Below, one piece after another: positions 7,301 through 9,581 of a stretch of DNA of 9,581 nucleotides. The position numbers and the translations under genes are program-made. Numbering within the stretch: the first letter of the stretch is position 1; each line of letters opens with the position of its first letter. The DNA lies in NCBI GenBank assembly GCA_937893785.1, contig CALCSP010000607.1, positions 1 to 9,581 on the forward strand. Reading direction: 5' to 3'. The stretch is from an uncultured Verrucomicrobiales bacterium (lineage in GTDB: Bacteria; Verrucomicrobiota; Verrucomicrobiia; Verrucomicrobiales; DEV007). The notes beneath the pieces were generated by a model. The model searched no databases, was not told where the DNA came from, and saw only the letters and a program-made list of their open reading frames with translations.

Positions 7301-8149
7301 GATTTCCGCTTCAAGAGCAGCAAGAGCATCACGGGCCTCTACAATTGCTTTTTCCTTCTCGACCGTCTGTGTCTGGAGCGTGGTGATTGTTGATCCCAGT
7401 GAATGGATTGAATTGTTCAGCTCGCTTTTCTCAGCATCGAGTTCGATAAACTGGCGGTGACTGTAATGAACGTCCAGAACCTTGACGTCGGTGAGTAATT
7501 CCTGGTAGCGCCGTGCCTTGTTGGCCTGACGGTTTAGGGAGTTGATCTGGCGCTTAACCTCCTCGATGATGTCCGTGACACGCAAAAGGTTTGCTTCTGT
7601 GTATTCGAGCTTGCGCAGAGCCTCTTTCTTCTGGCTCTTAAACTTTGTGATTCCCGCGGCTTCCTCAAAAACAGTTCTTCTGTCTTCCGGTTTTGAGCTA
7701 AGTAGCATATCAATCTTGCCTTGCTCCATGATTGAATATGCAGTGCGGCCGATACCGGTATCCATGAGAATCTCGTGGATATCTTTCAGGCGACAAAGAT
7801 TACCATTTAATCGATACTCGGACTTGCCATCACGGAATACCCGCCGCGTGAATGCCACTTCGTTATATTCAAGCCCAAGCGCTTCCTCACAGTCAGATAG
7901 AGTCAGGGTAACCTCAGCCATCCCCACAGGCTTCCTCTTGTCCGTGCCGTTAAAAATGACATCGGCCATCTCTCCGCCCCGCAGGGCTTTTGCGGAGGTT
8001 TCTCCAAGAACCCAGCGTATAGCATCAACCACATTGGATTTCCCGCACCCGTTGGGCCCTACGATTCCAGTCACTCCCGGGTGAAACTCGAAGTCGGTGC
8101 GATTGGCGAATGATTTGAAACCGTGCAGTTTCAGCGACTTGAGGCGCAT
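4358..8149 (-). CDS. smc: Chromosome segregation/condensation ATPase SMC, with acidic insert
   Basis: Structural maintenance of chromosomes protein: a homodimeric ATPase that with ScpA/ScpB extrudes DNA loops and helps separate sister chromosomes. The 1263 residues show the full architecture. The N-terminal ATPase half has Walker A GPNGCGKS (31-38). A first coiled coil covers about 165-500. The hinge is about 505-670, with glycine-rich DGIICGGKGE (659-668). The returning coil covers about 675-1115. The C-terminal ATPase half has the LSGGE signature (1161-1165), Walker B FCVLDELDAPLDE (1185-1197; D1189, catalytic E1190) and the H-loop H1221. Both ATPase halves and the hinge are intact, so it should be functional. 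Common bacterial SMCs are about 1150-1200 residues; the excess is largely an acidic, Ser-rich stretch at about 990-1037. The start MRLKSLKLHGFKSF matches the family. A strong promoter lies just upstream, with no Shine-Dalgarno sequence. Confidence 0.97.
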   Translation of the reverse strand: MRLKSLKLHGFKSFANRTDFEFHPGVTGIVGPNGCGKSNVVDAIRWVLGETSAKALRGGEMADVIFNGTDKRKPVGMAEVTLTLSDCEEALGLEYNEVAFTRRVFRDGKSEYRLNGNLCRLKDIHEILMDTGIGRTAYSIMEQGKIDMLLSSKPEDRRTVFEEAAGITKFKSQKKEALRKLEYTEANLLRVTDIIEEVKRQINSLNRQANKARRYQELLTDVKVLDVHYSHRQFIELDAEKSELNNSIHSLGSTITTLQTQTVEKEKAIVEARDALAALEAEIASRREQLIETQNRITSAQNRIEFNEERQLELQELVSQNSEDIANTHSTLGKEASELEVTAEALRRITENLARQGRQLEEQEQLNVSLKKRRTALDDELLQLRQSITSSETQIAETRAELGSYSSQSESNREREGHLSGEITSLEKEHAERKSESSSLGEQLSAADQSLGDNETQLAIAEKNFQEIRNNNTRCARELAELHRELAEKESRLEVLKALVAEGEGLESGTQAVLSGLNEHGIQPSSIRGLLSSFIEVPSDYIPAIEAALGAHLQTILVNDQETAERAINVLANERLGRATMIPENFVAIRSERQMMTLPAGVNAWALDKIKSTENVRPLLEQLLEQTLIVEDLSKAIELRNELPGHSFATLDGAFISSDGIICGGKGEADEAGSLLARLNEIKLLETQAADLNDRLGEKQLELDQIEQEGGALSKRVDECREKLQTAQITRSTLQGKQSLLEREREGLDSKLKNLKWEQSELQQRRETAEIKLRELEEQQRHLTEKLQVSGNRRSEIEAELNEVSHQEVQSTERLAELRTSMAVEEQSKQALQEQQAPIAARMKELEAIISRRETDVTKYKDRIASANTESSSLKDKIQDMTKSAEQLGTALGDVTEQRIQRQNAVDDAESTLRSTRKELNALTEQRGKEEIKVTQIDLRIENLNTTTSQRYNIRLEHFEPDSHALLTAIADQKKARERREKRKNTIAQKQSEGLDVAEVDESRESETSANISDSHPESDLPSNEADAIPGDDQPDWNFVEMIIGELRQRLDSMGPVNLEAIEEFEALQERYDFLTKEHDDLINSKEHLHKVISKINRETRTRFADTFEQVRNNFREVFKELFGEQAKANLMLLDETDPLESGIDIIAKPPGKKPQSITLLSGGERAMTAVALLFSIYMVKPSPFCVLDELDAPLDESNIGRFVKLLERFTQQSQFVIVTHNKRTMNRCEVIYGVTQEEFGISKLIGMQFASHQKTGGPEKVT
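5040..5224 (-). other. Acidic low-complexity insert in SMC C-terminal coil
   Basis: Encodes SMC residues about 976-1037. A short basic run (ARERREKRK, 976-984) is followed by roughly 45 residues rich in Asp, Glu, Ser and Pro, for example DVAEVDESRESETSAN (996-1011) and IPGDDQPDW (1029-1037). It ends just before the conserved LDSMGPVNLEAIEEF segment (1051-1065) near the ATPase head. The composition predicts a disordered loop interrupting the returning coiled coil. The reading frame is continuous, so this is an insertion, not a frameshift. Confidence 0.7.
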
Positions 8150-8428
8150 ATGTATTGGTTCGTTTTATATTGCGGGTCTGGAAATTGTCAGTAAGTGCGT
8201 ATCTTATGTGGAAAGAGATGGCAAGCACAAGACAAATCCCCCCGTGTGTAAGGTATATTGGCAAGGCACTCATTCTCTTAGGGATGTGGCAGGTTCAGGT
8301 ATTGTTTAGGCCTCCAAGAGATAGGATTGGTTGCCGTTAATTGGGATTTTCTTCAGGAAAACTTAGCTTTTTTAGACTGCATGTTTTGCATGAGATAAGG
8401 GCTTCGCGTAGTGTGCTTTTTGACTCAA
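8150..8428. other. Divergent intergenic region between smc and the polysaccharide deacetylase gene
   Basis: A 279-bp stretch without a convincing gene. Its left end holds the smc promoter candidate. On the right, the direct repeat GCATG-TTTT-GCATG lies at about 8379-8392, ahead of the deacetylase gene, without a clear -35/-10 pair. Short open frames across the region have no recognisable protein features. I see no tRNA fold, riboswitch or strong terminator in it. Confidence 0.5.
8164..8191 (-). promoter_or_regulatory. Candidate sigma70-type promoter of smc
   Basis: Read on the minus strand: CTGACA (8186-8191; 5 of 6 matches to TTGACA), a 16-bp spacer, and TATAAA (8164-8169; 5 of 6 matches to TATAAT). 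The expected start of transcription is near 8157, only about 8 nt before the smc ATG. This is the best promoter match in the window. Confidence 0.55.
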
Positions 8429-9581
8429 ATGAAAGGTGTTCTGGGTAAATGCAGTTTTAAGCTGTTTACAGTAGCTATTGTGGCCTGCTTGCTGGCAAAC
8501 TCCTGTGACAAACCCAGGGAGCAGTCTGCAGAATTGCTTCTGCCCGAGGAGCCGCTGGTCGAGGTGGATATGACTCCAGAGCCACTGCCTATAGCAGGTA
8601 ATGTGGCCGAGCCGATAATCGACAAGGGGGCAAAGGTTTCCATTTTGGGTTATCATCAGTTCATTTCTCGTGGAACCCCGACTGATATGCGTATCAGTGT
8701 TTCCAAGTTTCATGAGCAGATGAAGGCTCTTCATGAGGCGGAAATTCCAGTCATTCCCCTTGCTGACTACGTAGCTTGGAGAAAGGGTGAAAAGCAGATT
8801 CCTCGTCAGTGTGTTGTGATTACCATCGATGATGGGTTCAAGGATCTTTTCACTGAGGCGCTTGTGATTCTAAAGAAATTTGGCTATCCGTTTACTTTCT
8901 ATGTTTATACGAATTTCCTTGGAGGAAGTGGACGCACGCTCTCGGACAGTGAGGTAAGGGCATTGATTGCTGCTGGCGGTGAATTAGGGAGTCACAGCAT
9001 TTCGCATGATTTTCTAGTCAGGGCACGGAAGAAGTTCGCCACGCCACAACTGTATGAAGCTTGGTTGCTCAAGGAACTGAAGATTTCCAAGGAAAAACTG
9101 GAAAAACGTTTCGGGGTTAGGATTTCCAGTTTTGCCTATCCTTACGGTGAGTACAATGATCAGGTGATTGCAAAGGCAGTTCAGGCTGGTTACAGCTCAG
9201 CAATGACGGTTAATGGTGCTAAGGCAGGTTATGCAATGAATCTGATGGAGCTTCCGCGCTATATCATTCATGGAAATAACGATTTGAACTGGCGAGCTGC
9301 TACCAGTTTTAATGGAGTTAGTGGCATTGCCGGGGGGGGGAATCTACTCAGACCGGGAACCGACAATAAGAGCGGAGGAACTGAGGCAATTGTCAAAGTA
9401 TGGCCTGAAGACAAGTCAAATATTGCAGACCGTAAACCCACTATCTGGGCGGATATATCCCGTCTGGGAGCAATTGCTCCTGATTCATTGGTGATGAAGG
9501 TCAGCGGATTTGGTCGCGTTCCCTTCGTGTATTACCCAGAACGCGGTATTGTGCTTTGGGATGTCAGTCGGGCATTGCGTA
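8429..9581 (+). CDS. Exported polysaccharide deacetylase (NodB-fold, CE4-like), 3'-truncated by window edge
   Basis: Likely metal-dependent deacetylase acting on N-acetylated or O-acetylated glycans outside the cytoplasm; the substrate cannot be told from sequence. The frame is open for 384 codons to the window edge. Residues 1-26 form a leader: a hydrophobic stretch (about 12-22) then LLANSC, so C26 may be a lipid-anchored cysteine, although N at -2 makes the lipobox imperfect. An acidic, Pro-rich linker covers about 30-65. The NodB domain (about 70-285) has motif 1 TIDDG (132-136; D134 and D135), the metal-binding HSISH (189-193; H189 and H193), motif 3 FAYPYG (235-240), and late RYIIHGNN (277-284). 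A glycine-rich linker and an unrecognised C-terminal part follow. ATG 8429 is preferred because the leader starts there; in-frame GTG 8411 and TTG 8420 are alternatives after the stop at 8396. GTG 8411 has an AAGG ten bases upstream. Confidence 0.85.
   Translation, partial: MKGVLGKCSFKLFTVAIVACLLANSCDKPREQSAELLLPEEPLVEVDMTPEPLPIAGNVAEPIIDKGAKVSILGYHQFISRGTPTDMRISVSKFHEQMKALHEAEIPVIPLADYVAWRKGEKQIPRQCVVITIDDGFKDLFTEALVILKKFGYPFTFYVYTNFLGGSGRTLSDSEVRALIAAGGELGSHSISHDFLVRARKKFATPQLYEAWLLKELKISKEKLEKRFGVRISSFAYPYGEYNDQVIAKAVQAGYSSAMTVNGAKAGYAMNLMELPRYIIHGNNDLNWRAATSFNGVSGIAGGGNLLRPGTDNKSGGTEAIVKVWPEDKSNIADRKPTIWADISRLGAIAPDSLVMKVSGFGRVPFVYYPERGIVLWDVSRALR
9332..9340 (+). repeat. Homopolymeric G9 tract inside the deacetylase gene
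   Basis: Nine consecutive G bases encode three glycines (residues 302-304), exactly in frame, at the junction between the NodB domain and the C-terminal extension. Loss of one G would shift into a frame that stops near 9494; gain of one G would shift into a frame that stops near 9370. The tract is therefore a potential slippage site, or a place where a sequencing length error would matter. Confidence 0.8.

Noticed and set aside
7542..8084. Long open frame (180 codons) on the plus strand
   Set aside because: It lies entirely antisense to the conserved N-terminal ATPase region of smc and its translation has no protein-like features; it is a shadow frame.
8371..8399. TTTAGA-17-GATAAG as a promoter for the deacetylase gene
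   Set aside because: Only 4 of 6 matches in each box, and other equally weak pairs exist nearby; not enough to annotate.
8372..8734. 120-codon minus-strand open frame over the deacetylase start
   Set aside because: It is antisense to the leader and linker of the deacetylase, with no recognisable features and no promoter of its own.
9312..9494. Alternative frame after the G9 run, as evidence that the deacetylase is frameshifted
   Set aside because: The main frame is open through the G9 run to the window edge and reads as protein-like, so no frameshift is needed. The alternative frame is kept only as a possible slippage product.

Overview
The window reads as an ordinary, gene-dense bacterial chromosome segment: six protein genes (two cut by the window edges), no RNA gene, no mobile element and no CRISPR array. 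Several things fit a Gram-negative, possibly PVC-group bacterium (Verrucomicrobiota, Opitutae-like): an unusually long SMC with an acidic insert, an E1-alpha/E1-beta/E2 cluster, a polysaccharide deacetylase with a lipoprotein-like leader, and gene starts without recognisable Shine-Dalgarno sequences. That placement rests on general resemblance and is only a low-to-moderate confidence inference.

Left end (1-1036): cysK (cysteine synthase) runs leftward off the edge. phhB (pterin-4a-carbinolamine dehydratase) runs rightward from a shared 158-bp divergent intergenic region. That region holds a perfect 9-bp inverted repeat and a candidate promoter for phhB.

Middle left (1051-4302, minus strand): a compact operon encodes a 2-oxoacid dehydrogenase complex, E1-alpha, then E1-beta, then E2. 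The E1-alpha stop and the E1-beta GTG start share one base, and only 10 bp separate E1-beta from E2. The complex would make an acyl-CoA (acetyl-CoA if pyruvate is the substrate). No dihydrolipoamide dehydrogenase (E3) gene is in the window. E2 converges on phhB with 14 bp between the stops.

Middle right (4358-8149, minus strand): a 1263-residue SMC chromosome-segregation ATPase lies 55 bp upstream of the E1-alpha gene on the same strand. The gap carries its own promoter-like sequence, so the dehydrogenase genes can be read separately or by read-through from smc. smc has a good sigma70-type promoter placed so close to its ATG that the message would be almost leaderless.

Right end (8150-9581): a 279-bp divergent region precedes an exported polysaccharide deacetylase (NodB fold) that stays open to the window edge. 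It contains a nine-G run and a C-terminal extension I do not recognise.

I found no convincing novel multi-gene system. The points most worth checking are the acidic insert in SMC, the G9 tract, the inverted repeat between cysK and phhB, and the lack of Shine-Dalgarno sequences at all six starts.
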